From NCBI GenBank assembly GCA_902798685.1, contig CADBXO010000024.1, positions 1-41,880 on the forward strand: a stretch of DNA of 41,880 nt, given 5' to 3'. This document shows positions 25,660 through 33,792 of this stretch, in pieces. The DNA is from an uncultured Bacteroidales bacterium. GTDB taxonomy: Bacteria; Bacteroidota; Bacteroidia; Bacteroidales; Bacteroidaceae. The position numbers were made by a program, and so were the translations under genes. The notes under the pieces are model-generated. The model was not told the origin of the DNA. It saw only the letters and a program-made list of their open reading frames with translations, and searched no databases. How positions within the stretch are numbered: the stretch's first letter is position 1; each line of letters begins with the position of its first letter.

Positions 25660-26467
25660 CGAGAAGACCTATCAGGAGATACGCGACTACGTATCACTCA
25701 TTGACCCGGACAAGACCAAGATCGTAAAGCTGTACAAAGGCGAGCTGCCCATATTCGACAACTTTGCCATCACCAAGCAGATCAAGTCATCGTTCGGCCG
25801 CATAGTATCATACAAGAGCGGAGCATACCTTATCATCGAGCACACCGAGGCTCTCCATGTAGTGGATGTCAACAGCGGTCACCGCGTCAAGGCAGGCACT
25901 CAGGAGGAGAACGCACTGGAGGTTAATCTGGGTGCGGCCGATGAACTGGCACGCCAGTTGCGCCTGCGTGATATGGGCGGAATCATAGTTGTCGATTTCA
26001 TTGACATGGCACTGGCCGAGGACCGTCAGAAACTCTACGAGCGTATGTGCCAGAACATGGAACGCGACCGCGCCAAGCACAATATCCTGCCATTGAGCAA
26101 ATTCGGCCTGATGCAGATTACCCGTCAGAGGGTACGTCCGGTGATGGATGTCCCGGTTGACGAGACCTGCCCCACATGCTTCGGCACAGGCACCATCAGA
26201 CCCTCAATCCTGTTCACCGATCAGTTGGAGAATAAGGTAAGCTGCCTTAAGAACCAGATGAAGATGAGCAACTTCACCCTTTTCATACACCCGTACGTGT
26301 ACGCATATCTTACAAAGGGTCTGTTCCCCATCAAGATGAGATGGCAGTTCAGATACGGATTCGGAATCAATCTGCTTCCCGACCAGAATCTCCCGTTCCT
26401 CTCTTACAGGTTCATAGACCTTAAGGGCAACGAGATTGACATGAAGGAGGAGCACGAAATCTTATAA
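25622..26467 (+). CDS. rng: Ribonuclease G, C-terminal part after the frameshift
   Basis: This is the catalytic second half of the split RNase G. The two metal-binding aspartates are visible in VVDVNSGHRV and GGIIVVDFIDM. The zinc-link cysteines that hold dimers together are in CPTCFGTG. The small C-terminal domain follows and the protein ends KEEHEIL. The ATG at 25622 is an internal methionine (MLNSSYES), not the natural start. Both halves together give about 522 residues, the normal length for Bacteroides RNase G. If the indel is real the gene is dead; if it is a sequence error the enzyme is ordinary. Confidence 0.88.
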   Translation: MLNSSYESIHVNDEKTYQEIRDYVSLIDPDKTKIVKLYKGELPIFDNFAITKQIKSSFGRIVSYKSGAYLIIEHTEALHVVDVNSGHRVKAGTQEENALEVNLGAADELARQLRLRDMGGIIVVDFIDMALAEDRQKLYERMCQNMERDRAKHNILPLSKFGLMQITRQRVRPVMDVPVDETCPTCFGTGTIRPSILFTDQLENKVSCLKNQMKMSNFTLFIHPYVYAYLTKGLFPIKMRWQFRYGFGINLLPDQNLPFLSYRFIDLKGNEIDMKEEHEIL

Positions 26468-26487
26468 TTTCCATCATTTTTTTTAAT

Positions 26488-26520
26488 TGACGCATTAACA
26501 CTTTCGGGGTTATTGCGTCA
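26488..26520 (+). promoter_or_regulatory. Hairpin in the leader of the second ECF sigma operon
   Basis: The inverted repeat TGACGCATTAAC / GTTATTGCGTCA (11 of 12 pairs) has a 9-nt loop. It ends 25 nt before the chosen sigma ATG. Neither strand has a U run after the stem, so it is not an obvious terminator. An operator or leader structure is possible. The frame's earlier TTG (26513) lies inside the right arm. Confidence 0.45.
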
Positions 26521-26545
26521 TTATGTCGGAAACGGTCAAAAACAG

Positions 26546-27025
26546 ATGACATCAGAAGTCCTGACAGAAACATACAAGTCACTGAGCGACGGGCTCTACA
26601 GAGTGGCGTACTATATTCTGGAGTCCAGGACAGATGCCGAAGACGCCGTACAGGACCTGTTTATCAAGTTGTGGAACAGCCGTGACCAACTGGATACCGT
26701 CCTCAACCTGAAAGCATACTGTACGACACTCATGAAAAACCTCTGTATTGACAAGCTCCGCAAGGAGCAGCGCGTGCAGAGCATGGAACCGGGACCGGAC
26801 ATAGCAGAGTCAAGACAGTTTGCCGATGACTATGACGCCCGGGAGAAACTGGAAAGGGTTCTGGCCGCAATTGAACGGCTGCCCGCCCGCCAACGTGACG
26901 TGATGAAGATGTATGTGCTGGAGGAGATGTCATATGACGAGATTGAAGAGAGAACAGGAATGTCAAACCTGACTTTGAGGGTACTTCTTAGCAATGCCCG
27001 CAAGTCATTAAGGAGCCAGATATGA
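26546..27025 (+). CDS. RNA polymerase ECF-type sigma-70 factor (second)
   Basis: This alternative sigma factor is about 159 residues long. Region 2 contains YYILESRTDAEDAVQDLFIK and LKAYCTTLMKNLCIDKLRKE. Region 4 contains LPARQRDVMKMYVLEEMSYD and the helix-turn-helix IEERTGMSNLTLRVLLSNARK. I chose the ATG at 26546 (MTSEVLTETYKSLSDG) because the only earlier start in this frame is a TTG inside a hairpin. Its stop overlaps the next ATG as ATGA, so it is translationally coupled to the membrane protein that follows, the usual arrangement for a sigma factor and its membrane-bound regulator. Confidence 0.9.
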   Translation: MTSEVLTETYKSLSDGLYRVAYYILESRTDAEDAVQDLFIKLWNSRDQLDTVLNLKAYCTTLMKNLCIDKLRKEQRVQSMEPGPDIAESRQFADDYDAREKLERVLAAIERLPARQRDVMKMYVLEEMSYDEIEERTGMSNLTLRVLLSNARKSLRSQI

Positions 27026-27444
27026 AACGATTGGAAGATATTGAAAATCTGAGTATGCTTGATCTCGACCGGATAGCATCCGACGAGAGCATCAAGGTAC
27101 CTGCATCGCTCAAGCACGACATAGCCGTAACGGCACGTGCACTTGAGATGTCATCCAAAGAAGAAGATGAGGTCAAGAAGACTCATACGCATCATCACAG
27201 ATACAGAAAGATTCTCAAGATGATCTCATACCCCGCAGCAGCGGTTGCAGTCGTCACCATCGGCCTGCACCTCTCATTCCAGGATTCGATTCCTACCCCC
27301 AAGGATACATTTGACGATCCCAAGATGGCTTATGTCCAGATGGAGCAGGTATTCGGATTCATATCAGAGAAAATGAACACCGGTATGGATATCGCTGATG
27401 TAGCCGAGCCGGTAATTGATAAAACGATAAACGCACTAAGATGA
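27022..27444 (+). CDS. Single-pass membrane protein, probable anti-sigma partner
   Basis: This 140-residue protein has an N-terminal cytoplasmic part (about 1-66) that is acidic at first and then His/Lys-rich (KKTHTHHHRYRK). One membrane segment spans about 67-84, and a 55-residue periplasmic tail follows. The layout fits an anti-sigma factor, but I see no zinc-binding HxxxCxxC motif and cannot name the family. It overlaps both the sigma gene and the DUF4252 gene by ATGA, so the three are made together. The anti-sigma role is inferred from position and topology only. Confidence 0.65.
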   Translation: MKRLEDIENLSMLDLDRIASDESIKVPASLKHDIAVTARALEMSSKEEDEVKKTHTHHHRYRKILKMISYPAAAVAVVTIGLHLSFQDSIPTPKDTFDDPKMAYVQMEQVFGFISEKMNTGMDIADVAEPVIDKTINALR

Positions 27445-27938
27445 AAAGAATAGCAGCATTTGTGGCAGCAATGTTTCTGCTCACCGCCGGAGCCTGGGCA
27501 CAGGACGGCAAAGGAATCTACAACAAGTATTCCGATAATGAAGAGGTAAGTGCAGTCTACATTTCCTCATCAATGTTCAAACTCATGGGTAAGGTGCCCA
27601 ACATGGAACTTGGCGAAGGCAGTTCCATGGACCTGGGATCCATCATCAAGAACCTGAACTCCATGTATCTCCTTGACTGCGATGATCCGGACTTATGCAA
27701 TGAGATCAAGTCCGATGTAAACAAGTTCATCAAGAAGTATGACTTCGAGATGCTGATGGAAATCAAAGACAGGGGCGAAGTGGTACGGATCTACACCACC
27801 GGTAATGAAAAGACCGTAACCCAGTTCATCCTTACGGCATCCGAATATGAGGCCTTCACCTTCATCTGCCTGGACGGCACAATGAGCCGCGCAGACCTTG
27901 AGAAGGCCATAGCGAAAGCCACACAACAGATGGAATAA
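27441..27938 (+). CDS. DUF4252 family exported protein
   Basis: This 165-residue protein has a signal peptide ending near residue 20 (AGAWAQ) and no lipobox cysteine, so it is probably periplasmic. The mature part contains YNKYSDNEEVSAVYISSSMF and a helical C-terminal half, matching Bacteroidota family DUF4252. Proteins of this family are usually encoded beside an ECF sigma factor, as here, and may act as envelope sensors or outputs. No catalytic residues are evident. Confidence 0.8.
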   Translation: MKRIAAFVAAMFLLTAGAWAQDGKGIYNKYSDNEEVSAVYISSSMFKLMGKVPNMELGEGSSMDLGSIIKNLNSMYLLDCDDPDLCNEIKSDVNKFIKKYDFEMLMEIKDRGEVVRIYTTGNEKTVTQFILTASEYEAFTFICLDGTMSRADLEKAIAKATQQME

Positions 27939-28850
27939 TCAGCGAAGAAGGAGGGTCATGCCCACTGACAGGGGATTCTCGTCAGAGAGATGATTACGGT
28001 TTGCAAGAGGTTTCATCTTAACCCCGAACTGCTGGGAAATTGACCAAAGGCTGTCACCCTTCTTTACCACATAAGTCCTGTGCTCACGATCGGCACGGGA
28101 CTTTTTTCTTTCCAGATAGATAAGAGTTCCGGCAGGTGGCACGAACTTGCGTTCCGCCTCATTGAAACGGCGCAGCAGGCTGAGCTGCATGCCGTATTCA
28201 CGTGCAATATCCTTAAGAGTCTCACCCTCACGCAGACGTACGCAGCGCTGACCGTTAACCAGCATGGGCTGATGCGGAAGCTGTCCGGGTTTGAGGCGGG
28301 CGGCGCCGTTCTTGTCATAACGGTCCAGTCCGTAGCGTTCTATGAGTTCTATGAGTTTGTCAGCGTATGTAGGACTGGTGGCATAACCGGCAGCCTTGAG
28401 TCCCTTGGCCCACCCTTTGTAATCAGTGGTACCCAGTTTAAAGAGCGACTGGTAACGTGCTCCGTTGACCAGAAACAGTGAGTGGTCACGGTATGAATCA
28501 TCGGCATCAGAGTAACAGCGGAAACACTCCTGACGCTCGTCATCATCATGATACATCTTGCGGCCCGTCCAGTCATTATGGCATTTGATCCCGAAATGGT
28601 TGTTGCACTTGGTTGCAAGTGTGCTGCGCCCCGCATCGGACTCAAGAAGGCCCTGTGCAAGGGTGATACTGGCAGGTATGCCGTATTTCTTCATCTGTTC
28701 CACAGCCATGGCGTTGTACCTGGCAATGTAGGCCGAATAGGCGTCCTTGGACTGGGTTTGAGTTACGGGGGCCGATGCCGTCGGTTTGATGACGGAGCAG
28801 GAAGCCAGCAGCAGAGGCACGGCAAGCGTTGCTAATCGGAGTATTTTCAT
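27939..28850 (-). CDS. Glucosaminidase lipoprotein with two LysM domains (peptidoglycan hydrolase)
   Basis: This 303-residue envelope lipoprotein has the lipobox LLASC at about residue 18. A glucosaminidase (FlgJ/LytG-type) domain spans about residues 45-190, with the likely catalytic Glu in QGLLESDAGRS and the conserved CNNHFGIKC. Two LysM peptidoglycan-binding repeats follow: one starts RCVRLREGETLKDIAREYGM and the other is TYVVKKGDSLWSISQQFGV. It should cleave the glycan backbone of peptidoglycan during wall remodelling. It converges with the DUF4252 gene, stop to stop with no gap, and diverges from cdd. Confidence 0.88.
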   Translation of the reverse strand: MKILRLATLAVPLLLASCSVIKPTASAPVTQTQSKDAYSAYIARYNAMAVEQMKKYGIPASITLAQGLLESDAGRSTLATKCNNHFGIKCHNDWTGRKMYHDDDERQECFRCYSDADDSYRDHSLFLVNGARYQSLFKLGTTDYKGWAKGLKAAGYATSPTYADKLIELIERYGLDRYDKNGAARLKPGQLPHQPMLVNGQRCVRLREGETLKDIAREYGMQLSLLRRFNEAERKFVPPAGTLIYLERKKSRADREHRTYVVKKGDSLWSISQQFGVKMKPLANRNHLSDENPLSVGMTLLLR

Positions 28851-28933
28851 TACTAAGCAGATGGTTATGCGAAGTTAATGAAATATGCTGAAAAATTGAG
28901 TAAATTAGCGGTCGGATAATTGACCCCGGGCAT

Positions 28934-29416
28934 ATGAAGAAACAGAGTCGTACCATCGAGTGGAGTGTATTGAGTCAGGACGAGCTGAGCAGCAGTGACC
29001 TGAAGTTGGTAAACGCAGCCAAGGAGGCCACGGCAGGAAGCTGGTCACCCTACTCCGGATTCAAGGTAGGCGCCGCTCTGCTGCTTGATGACGGAACAGT
29101 AGTTACCGGCAGCAACCAGGAGAATGCGGCATACCCTTCAGGTCTTTGTGCCGAGAGAACCGCCCTGTTCGCAGCAGGTCACGCCCACCCCGGCAAAGCT
29201 GTCACGGCACTGGCCATAGCAGCCCGTAATGACAAGGGTTTCACAGCCCAGCCCATCACTCCCTGCGGTGCCTGCCGTCAGGTACTGGCCGAGACCGAGC
29301 AGCGCGGAGGTCGTCCTATCCGGTATATCCTTTACGGAACTGAAGGTACCATGCTGATTGAAGGCGGAACGGATTCCATCCTGCCTTTCTGCTTCGGTGC
29401 AGATTCAATGAAGTAA
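28934..29416 (+). CDS. cdd: Cytidine deaminase
   Basis: This 160-residue pyrimidine-salvage enzyme converts cytidine and deoxycytidine to uridine and deoxyuridine. The active site is the zinc motif CAERTALF (Cys ligand plus catalytic Glu) with PCGACRQVL supplying the other two cysteines. The substrate region SPYSGFKVGAALL and GSNQENAAYPSGLCAERT are typical. All zinc ligands are cysteines, as in the short tetrameric class. It starts 83 nt from the divergent glucosaminidase gene. Confidence 0.93.
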   Translation: MKKQSRTIEWSVLSQDELSSSDLKLVNAAKEATAGSWSPYSGFKVGAALLLDDGTVVTGSNQENAAYPSGLCAERTALFAAGHAHPGKAVTALAIAARNDKGFTAQPITPCGACRQVLAETEQRGGRPIRYILYGTEGTMLIEGGTDSILPFCFGADSMK

Positions 29417-29432
29417 GTTTATAATTTTTTAA

Positions 29433-29475
29433 TGTGCCAGTGTGTCACCGCATGTCGCTGTGGCACAATGTTTGT
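29433..29475 (+). promoter_or_regulatory. Candidate sigma54-type promoter of grpE-dnaJ with upstream TGnCA repeats
   Basis: TGGCAC-aatgt-TTGT (29461-29475) resembles the sigma54 -24/-12 consensus TGGCAC-N5-TTGC, with T for C at the end. Just upstream are TGCCA and TGTCA, then a near copy TGTCG. TGTGCCA (29433-29439) and TGGCACA (29461-29467) also form an inverted repeat. No TAnnTTTG element is present. The predicted transcript start would be about 25 nt before the grpE ATG. Confidence 0.45.
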
Positions 29476-29509
29476 TGCATATAAGGTGTTATTGCAAGAT
29501 ATATAGCAG

Positions 29510-30112
29510 ATGAGTAAGAAGAAAAAAAATAAAATGTCAGAAAATTTCCAAACTGAAAATGATCAGGAGAAGGAGGTTCTGAACGGTGCGGAGCAGGATG
29601 CTGCAACCGCCCCGGAAAACCAGGAGAAGAGCACTGAAGAGCCCCAGGAAGAGACTGTTGAGGACAAACTGGCCAAGAGTGAGGCCGAAGTCGCCGACCT
29701 CAAGGACCGTCTGCTCCGTCAGATGGCCGAGTTCGACAATTACCGCAAGCGCACCATGAAGGAGAAGGCAGATATAATCCTGAACGGAAGTGCAGGAGTT
29801 GTGACCGATATCCTTCCCGTGATAGACGACCTGGAAAGAGCTATTGCAAACTCAGCCAAGTCAGAGGACTACAATGCTCTCAAGGAGGGCGTCGAGCTTA
29901 TCTACAACAAGCTGATGCATACTCTCGAGCAGAAGGGTCTGCAGAAGATATCACCCAAGAACGAGCCTTTTGACACTGATTTCCATGAGGCAATCGCCAT
30001 GATCCCCGCTCCCAGCGAGGACCTCAAGGGCAAGGTTCTGGATTGCGCAATTGACGGATACAAACTTAACGACAAGGTTCTGCGCCACGCCAAGGTGGCC
30101 GTAGGAGAATAA
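29510..30112 (+). CDS. grpE: Nucleotide exchange factor GrpE
   Basis: This 200-residue co-chaperone releases ADP from DnaK. A low-complexity acidic N-terminus (about 1-60) leads into the long dimer helix ([20 protein letters not shown], then [19 protein letters not shown]). The C-terminal beta domain ends [11 protein letters not shown]. The ATG at 29510 begins with a Lys-rich MSKKKKNK; an ATG at 29534 (MSENFQ) is an alternative. It is followed 4 nt later by dnaJ. The dnaK gene is not in the window. Confidence 0.95.
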   Translation: MSKKKKNKMSENFQTENDQEKEVLNGAEQDAATAPENQEKSTEEPQEETVEDKLAKSEAEVADLKDRLLRQMAEFDNYRKRTMKEKADIILNGSAGVVTDILPVIDDLERAIANSAKSEDYNALKEGVELIYNKLMHTLEQKGLQKISPKNEPFDTDFHEAIAMIPAPSEDLKGKVLDCAIDGYKLNDKVLRHAKVAVGE

Positions 30113-30116
30113 CAAT

Positions 30117-31289
30117 ATGGCAAAAAGAGACTATTACGAGGTGCTTGAGGTCCCAAAGACCGCAACTGCCGATGAGATAAAGAAGGCTTACCGCAAGAAA
30201 GCCATACAGTACCACCCTGACAAGAACCCCGGCAACAAGGAGGCCGAGGAGAAGTTCAAGGAGGCTGCCGAGGCTTACAGCGTGCTGAGCGACCCCGACA
30301 AGCGCGCCAAATACGACCAGTTCGGATTTGACGGACTGAACGGCGCATCCGGATTCGGCGGAGGCGGCGGATTCAGCGGCGCAGGCATGTCCATGGACGA
30401 CATATTCTCCATGTTCGGCGACATTTTCGGAGGCGGCGGATTCGGCGGTTTCGGCGGATTCGGCGGCAGCCGTGCACGAGGCCGCAGCGGAGAACGCAAG
30501 TCGAGAGGATCGGACCTGAGGGTTAAGGTTGCACTGACTCTTGAGGAGATCAACACCGGCGTCACCAAGAAGTTCAAACTCAAGAAGCTGGTTCCCTGCC
30601 AGCACTGCAAGGGCACCGGAGCGAAGGACGGCTCAGCAGCCGAGACATGTCCCGACTGCCACGGTTCAGGTGTGGTAATGCGCACCCAACAGAGCTTCTT
30701 CGGCATGGTTCAGACACAGACCGTATGCCCCCGTTGCGGCGGTGAAGGCAAGATCATCAAGGACCGTTGCCCGCACTGCAGCGGTGACGGCGTGGTATAT
30801 GGCGAGGAGATCGTAGAAATCAATATACCGGCAGGCGTTGCCGAGGGTATGCAGCTCTCAGTTGAGGGCAAGGGTAACGCAGGCAAGCACAACGGTTACA
30901 ACGGCAATCTGCTTGTACTGATTGAGGAGGTTCCCCACAAGGACCTGGTACGTGACGAGAACGACCTGGTCTACAACCTGCTGCTTACAGTTCCGCAGGC
31001 TGCACTGGGAGGAGCCATAGAGATCCCCACCCTGGACGGCGCCGTAAAGCTCAAGATCGAACCCGGCACACAGCCCGGCAAGATGCTGCGTCTGCGCGGC
31101 AAGGGTCTGCCCGAACTCAACTCCAGCCGCCGCGGCGACATGATCGTAAATGTAAGCGTATATATACCGGAAACACTCTCCAAGGATGAGAAGGCCGCCA
31201 TGGAAAAGTTACAGACATCGGACCATTTCCAGCCCACCCCGTCCATCAAGGAGAAACTGTTCCGCAAGTTCCGAAGTTATTTTGATTAA
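30117..31289 (+). CDS. dnaJ: Chaperone DnaJ (type I Hsp40)
   Basis: This 390-residue co-chaperone delivers substrates to DnaK and stimulates its ATPase. In order it has a J domain (1-70) with YHPDKNPG, a Gly/Phe-rich linker (about 75-125) of [11 protein letters not shown] type, four CxxCxGxG zinc-binding repeats ([32 protein letters not shown]), and the substrate-binding C-terminal domains. All zinc cysteines are present. It is co-transcribed with grpE and followed 6 nt later by folC. Confidence 0.97.
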   Translation: MAKRDYYEVLEVPKTATADEIKKAYRKKAIQYHPDKNPGNKEAEEKFKEAAEAYSVLSDPDKRAKYDQFGFDGLNGASGFGGGGGFSGAGMSMDDIFSMFGDIFGGGGFGGFGGFGGSRARGRSGERKSRGSDLRVKVALTLEEINTGVTKKFKLKKLVPCQHCKGTGAKDGSAAETCPDCHGSGVVMRTQQSFFGMVQTQTVCPRCGGEGKIIKDRCPHCSGDGVVYGEEIVEINIPAGVAEGMQLSVEGKGNAGKHNGYNGNLLVLIEEVPHKDLVRDENDLVYNLLLTVPQAALGGAIEIPTLDGAVKLKIEPGTQPGKMLRLRGKGLPELNSSRRGDMIVNVSVYIPETLSKDEKAAMEKLQTSDHFQPTPSIKEKLFRKFRSYFD

Positions 31290-31295
31290 GCACAA

Positions 31296-32609
31296 GTGAA
31301 CTACCAAGAAGCTGTAGAGTATCTCTACACACAGACACCCCTTTTCCAGAACGTAGGCCAGGAGGCATACAAAGAAGGCCTGTACAACACGGTGACGATT
31401 GACCGCCACCTGGGATGCCCCCACAAACTTTTCAAGACCATACACGTAGCCGGCACCAACGGCAAGGGCAGCGTTTCACACACCCTGGCCGCCATCCTGC
31501 AGGCATCGGGCCTCCAGACCGGACTCTACACGCCACCGCACCTGACTGATTTCCGCGAACGCATAAGAGTGAACGGCAAGCCGGTAAGTCCCGATTACGT
31601 GGTAAAGTTCATAGAGAACAACAAGGATTTCCTGGAGCCCCTCCACCCTTCATTCTTTGAAGTGACGACCGCCATGGCATTCAGCTGGTTTGCCGAGCAA
31701 GAGGTAGACGTGGCGGTAATCGAGACCGGTCTGGGCGGCAGAATGGACTGCACCAACATCATCAAGCCTTCACTTTCGGTTATAACCAACATAGGTTTTG
31801 ACCACATGAAGTTCCTTGGTGGAACCATACAGCAGATAGCTTTTGAGAAGGCCGGAATCATGAAAAAGGGCGTTCCGGTGGTTATTGGCGAACACAACGA
31901 GATTACCCGTGACGTCTTTACACGCAAAGCCGAGGAGGTTGGCACAAAGGTCATCTTTGCCCAGGATAATTGTAAGATTATTTCGCATAAATACGTAAAT
32001 CCTTCAAAGGTCGTATATGAGACTGCCGCACTGCCCGCACTGGAGAGCGGACTGGCAGGAATGTGTCAGGAGAACAACGCCAATACCATTCTGACAGCCG
32101 TTGAGGAGCTGAAGCGACATAAATTCAGCATCACCGAGGCCGCCATAAGGAAAGGCTTCAAGGATGTATGCCGCATGACAGGACTTCGCGGACGCTGGCA
32201 GAGAGTGGGCAAAAAGCCTGACATCATCTGTGACACCGGCCACAACAGCCATGGCCTGAAATACATTGCAAAGCATCTGGAGGAGCTCTCCGCAAAGCCT
32301 GGATTCGGCAAGCTGCGCATCGTAATGGGAATGGTGAATGACAAGGATGTGTCAGATGTTTTGGCACTTATGCCCAAGAACGCGCTCTATTACTTTACCC
32401 AGGCATCGGTCCAGAGAGCCCTTGACGCAAGCACCCTGAGAGACCTGGCAAAACAGGCAGGACTGACCGGCAGAGTATTCCGTACGGTAGCCCAGGCGGT
32501 AAGCACGGCGCAGAATGAGGCATCGGCCGAAGACCTGATATTCGTAGGCGGAAGCACCTTCGTGGTAGCCGACCTGCTCACCATGCCCGATTTCTACATA
32601 CAGGGCTGA
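31296..32609 (+). CDS. folC: Folylpolyglutamate synthase / dihydrofolate synthase
   Basis: This 437-residue ATP-dependent ligase adds glutamate to dihydropteroate and/or folates. The Mur-ligase-type P-loop is HVAGTNGKGSVSHTLA, followed by the ligase segment TGLYTPPHLTDFRERIRVNG and IETGLGGRMDCTN. The C-terminal domain contains ICDTGHNSHGL. The start is a GTG (31296-31298): the encoded MNYQEAVEYLYTQ is the normal FolC opening and no better ATG exists. It lies 6 nt after dnaJ and may share its transcript. The bifunctional role is assumed from the family. Confidence 0.92.
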   Translation: MNYQEAVEYLYTQTPLFQNVGQEAYKEGLYNTVTIDRHLGCPHKLFKTIHVAGTNGKGSVSHTLAAILQASGLQTGLYTPPHLTDFRERIRVNGKPVSPDYVVKFIENNKDFLEPLHPSFFEVTTAMAFSWFAEQEVDVAVIETGLGGRMDCTNIIKPSLSVITNIGFDHMKFLGGTIQQIAFEKAGIMKKGVPVVIGEHNEITRDVFTRKAEEVGTKVIFAQDNCKIISHKYVNPSKVVYETAALPALESGLAGMCQENNANTILTAVEELKRHKFSITEAAIRKGFKDVCRMTGLRGRWQRVGKKPDIICDTGHNSHGLKYIAKHLEELSAKPGFGKLRIVMGMVNDKDVSDVLALMPKNALYYFTQASVQRALDASTLRDLAKQAGLTGRVFRTVAQAVSTAQNEASAEDLIFVGGSTFVVADLLTMPDFYIQG

Positions 32610-32627
32610 AATTTTAACCTGAATCGC

Positions 32628-32658
32628 TTGGAATAGTATCTGAAATTGGCTTAATTTG
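32628..32658 (+). promoter_or_regulatory. Candidate promoter of the gal/ara operon
   Basis: TTG at 32628-32630 and TTAATTTG at 32651-32658 are separated by 20 nt. The latter matches 7 of 8 positions of the -7 consensus TAnnTTTG. It lies in the 91-nt gap between folC and galM, 42 nt before the ATG. The left arm of an inverted repeat overlaps the -7 element. Confidence 0.45.
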
Positions 32659-32693
32659 CGTGTTTTATTTTTAATAACCACAATAAGCCAATT
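32644..32693 (+). repeat. Perfect 10-bp inverted repeat flanking the gal/ara promoter start region
   Basis: AATTGGCTTA (32644-32653) and TAAGCCAATT (32684-32693) are exact reverse complements separated by 30 nt. The left arm overlaps the -7 element and the right arm lies just before the galM ATG. This suggests two half-sites for a sugar-responsive regulator rather than a terminator, since no U run follows. Confidence 0.6.
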
Positions 32694-32700
32694 ATACTAT

Positions 32701-33783
32701 ATGAGCGATTTCTTCAAAGAGAATCTGGCCGGCCTCAAGAGGGAGGATTTCCAGGCAACAGTAGAGGGTAAGAAGACCGATCTTTACATACTCAAGAACA
32801 AGAAGGGGGCCGAGATAGCCGTAACAAATTTTGCAGGTGCACTTTGCGCCGTAATGATGCCTGACCGGGGTGGCAAGATGGAAAGCGTTGTTTGGGGTCA
32901 TGACAGCATCAAGCACGTGATGGAGAGTGAGGAGACTTACCTGAGCGTCCTCATCGGACGTTACGGAAACCGCATTGCCAACGGAAAGTTCACTCTGGAC
33001 GGCAAGCAGTACACACTGGCCATCAACAACGATCCCAACAGCCTTCACGGAGGTCCCACCGGTTTCCACAAGCGCATCTTCGACGCCGAGCAGACCGATG
33101 CCCAGACAATCAAGCTCCACTACCTGTGCAAGGACGGCGAGGAGGGATTCCCCGGCAACCTTGACGTAAACGTTACCTATCGTCTGACCGATGAGAACGA
33201 ACTGGTTATCGAGTATGAGGCAACAACCGACAAGAAGACCGTAGTATGCCTTACCAACCATGCCTACTTTACACTGAACGGCATGAAGAAGAACCCGCTC
33301 ACGGTTCTGGACTACCAGATGACCATCAACGCCGATCATTATATTCCAATCGACAATACCGCAATTCCTCTTGGCACCATCGACAAGGTTGAGGGAACTC
33401 CGTTTGATTTCCGCACCCCGCACAGAGTCGGTGACCGCATCGAACTAGGTGAGCAGACCAAGAACGGCAACGGTTATGACCACTGCTGGGTTCTCAACAA
33501 GCGCGAGCCGGGAGAACTGAGCTTTGCAGTAAAGTGCGTCGATCCCGCAAGCGGCCGTTCACTGGAGTGCTACACCACCGAGCCCGGTGTACAGTGCTAT
33601 TCAGGAAACTGGTGCAGCGGCAGCACATGCGCCCACGGTTCAACACTGCCCAAGCGCTGCGCTATCTGCTTTGAGGCCGAGCACTTCCCCGACAGCCCCA
33701 ACCGTCCCTACTTCCCCAGCACGGTTCTGAATCCGGGTGAGGTCTACACACAGACAACAATCTATCGTTTCGGAGTGGAATAA
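32701..33783 (+). CDS. galM: Aldose 1-epimerase (galactose mutarotase), cytoplasmic
   Basis: This 360-residue enzyme interconverts alpha and beta anomers of aldoses such as galactose. Catalytic His and Glu are in the segments NHAYFTLNG and EPGVQCYSGNW; other landmarks are GRYGNRIANGKF and NSLHGGPTGFHKR. There is no signal peptide (MSDFFKENLAGLKRED), so it acts in the cytoplasm on imported sugar. The frame is open further upstream, but the ATG at 32701 gives the natural length. It is the first gene of the seven-gene sugar operon, 9 nt before galK. Confidence 0.93.
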   Translation: MSDFFKENLAGLKREDFQATVEGKKTDLYILKNKKGAEIAVTNFAGALCAVMMPDRGGKMESVVWGHDSIKHVMESEETYLSVLIGRYGNRIANGKFTLDGKQYTLAINNDPNSLHGGPTGFHKRIFDAEQTDAQTIKLHYLCKDGEEGFPGNLDVNVTYRLTDENELVIEYEATTDKKTVVCLTNHAYFTLNGMKKNPLTVLDYQMTINADHYIPIDNTAIPLGTIDKVEGTPFDFRTPHRVGDRIELGEQTKNGNGYDHCWVLNKREPGELSFAVKCVDPASGRSLECYTTEPGVQCYSGNWCSGSTCAHGSTLPKRCAICFEAEHFPDSPNRPYFPSTVLNPGEVYTQTTIYRFGVE

Positions 33784-33792
33784 TCCCCTAAG

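Noticed and set aside
29433-29467. Inverted repeat before grpE considered as a CIRCE (HrcA) operator.
   Set aside because: The arms TGTGCCA/TGGCACA do not match the CIRCE half-site TTAGCACTC and the spacing is far larger than 9 nt.
30340-30480. Short GGCGGATTCGGC-like repeats that could look like a tandem repeat element.
   Set aside because: They encode the normal Gly/Phe-rich linker of DnaJ.
30066-30605. A 179-codon minus-strand frame opposite dnaJ.
   Set aside because: Its repetitive sequence is the complement of the DnaJ Gly/Phe linker and J domain.
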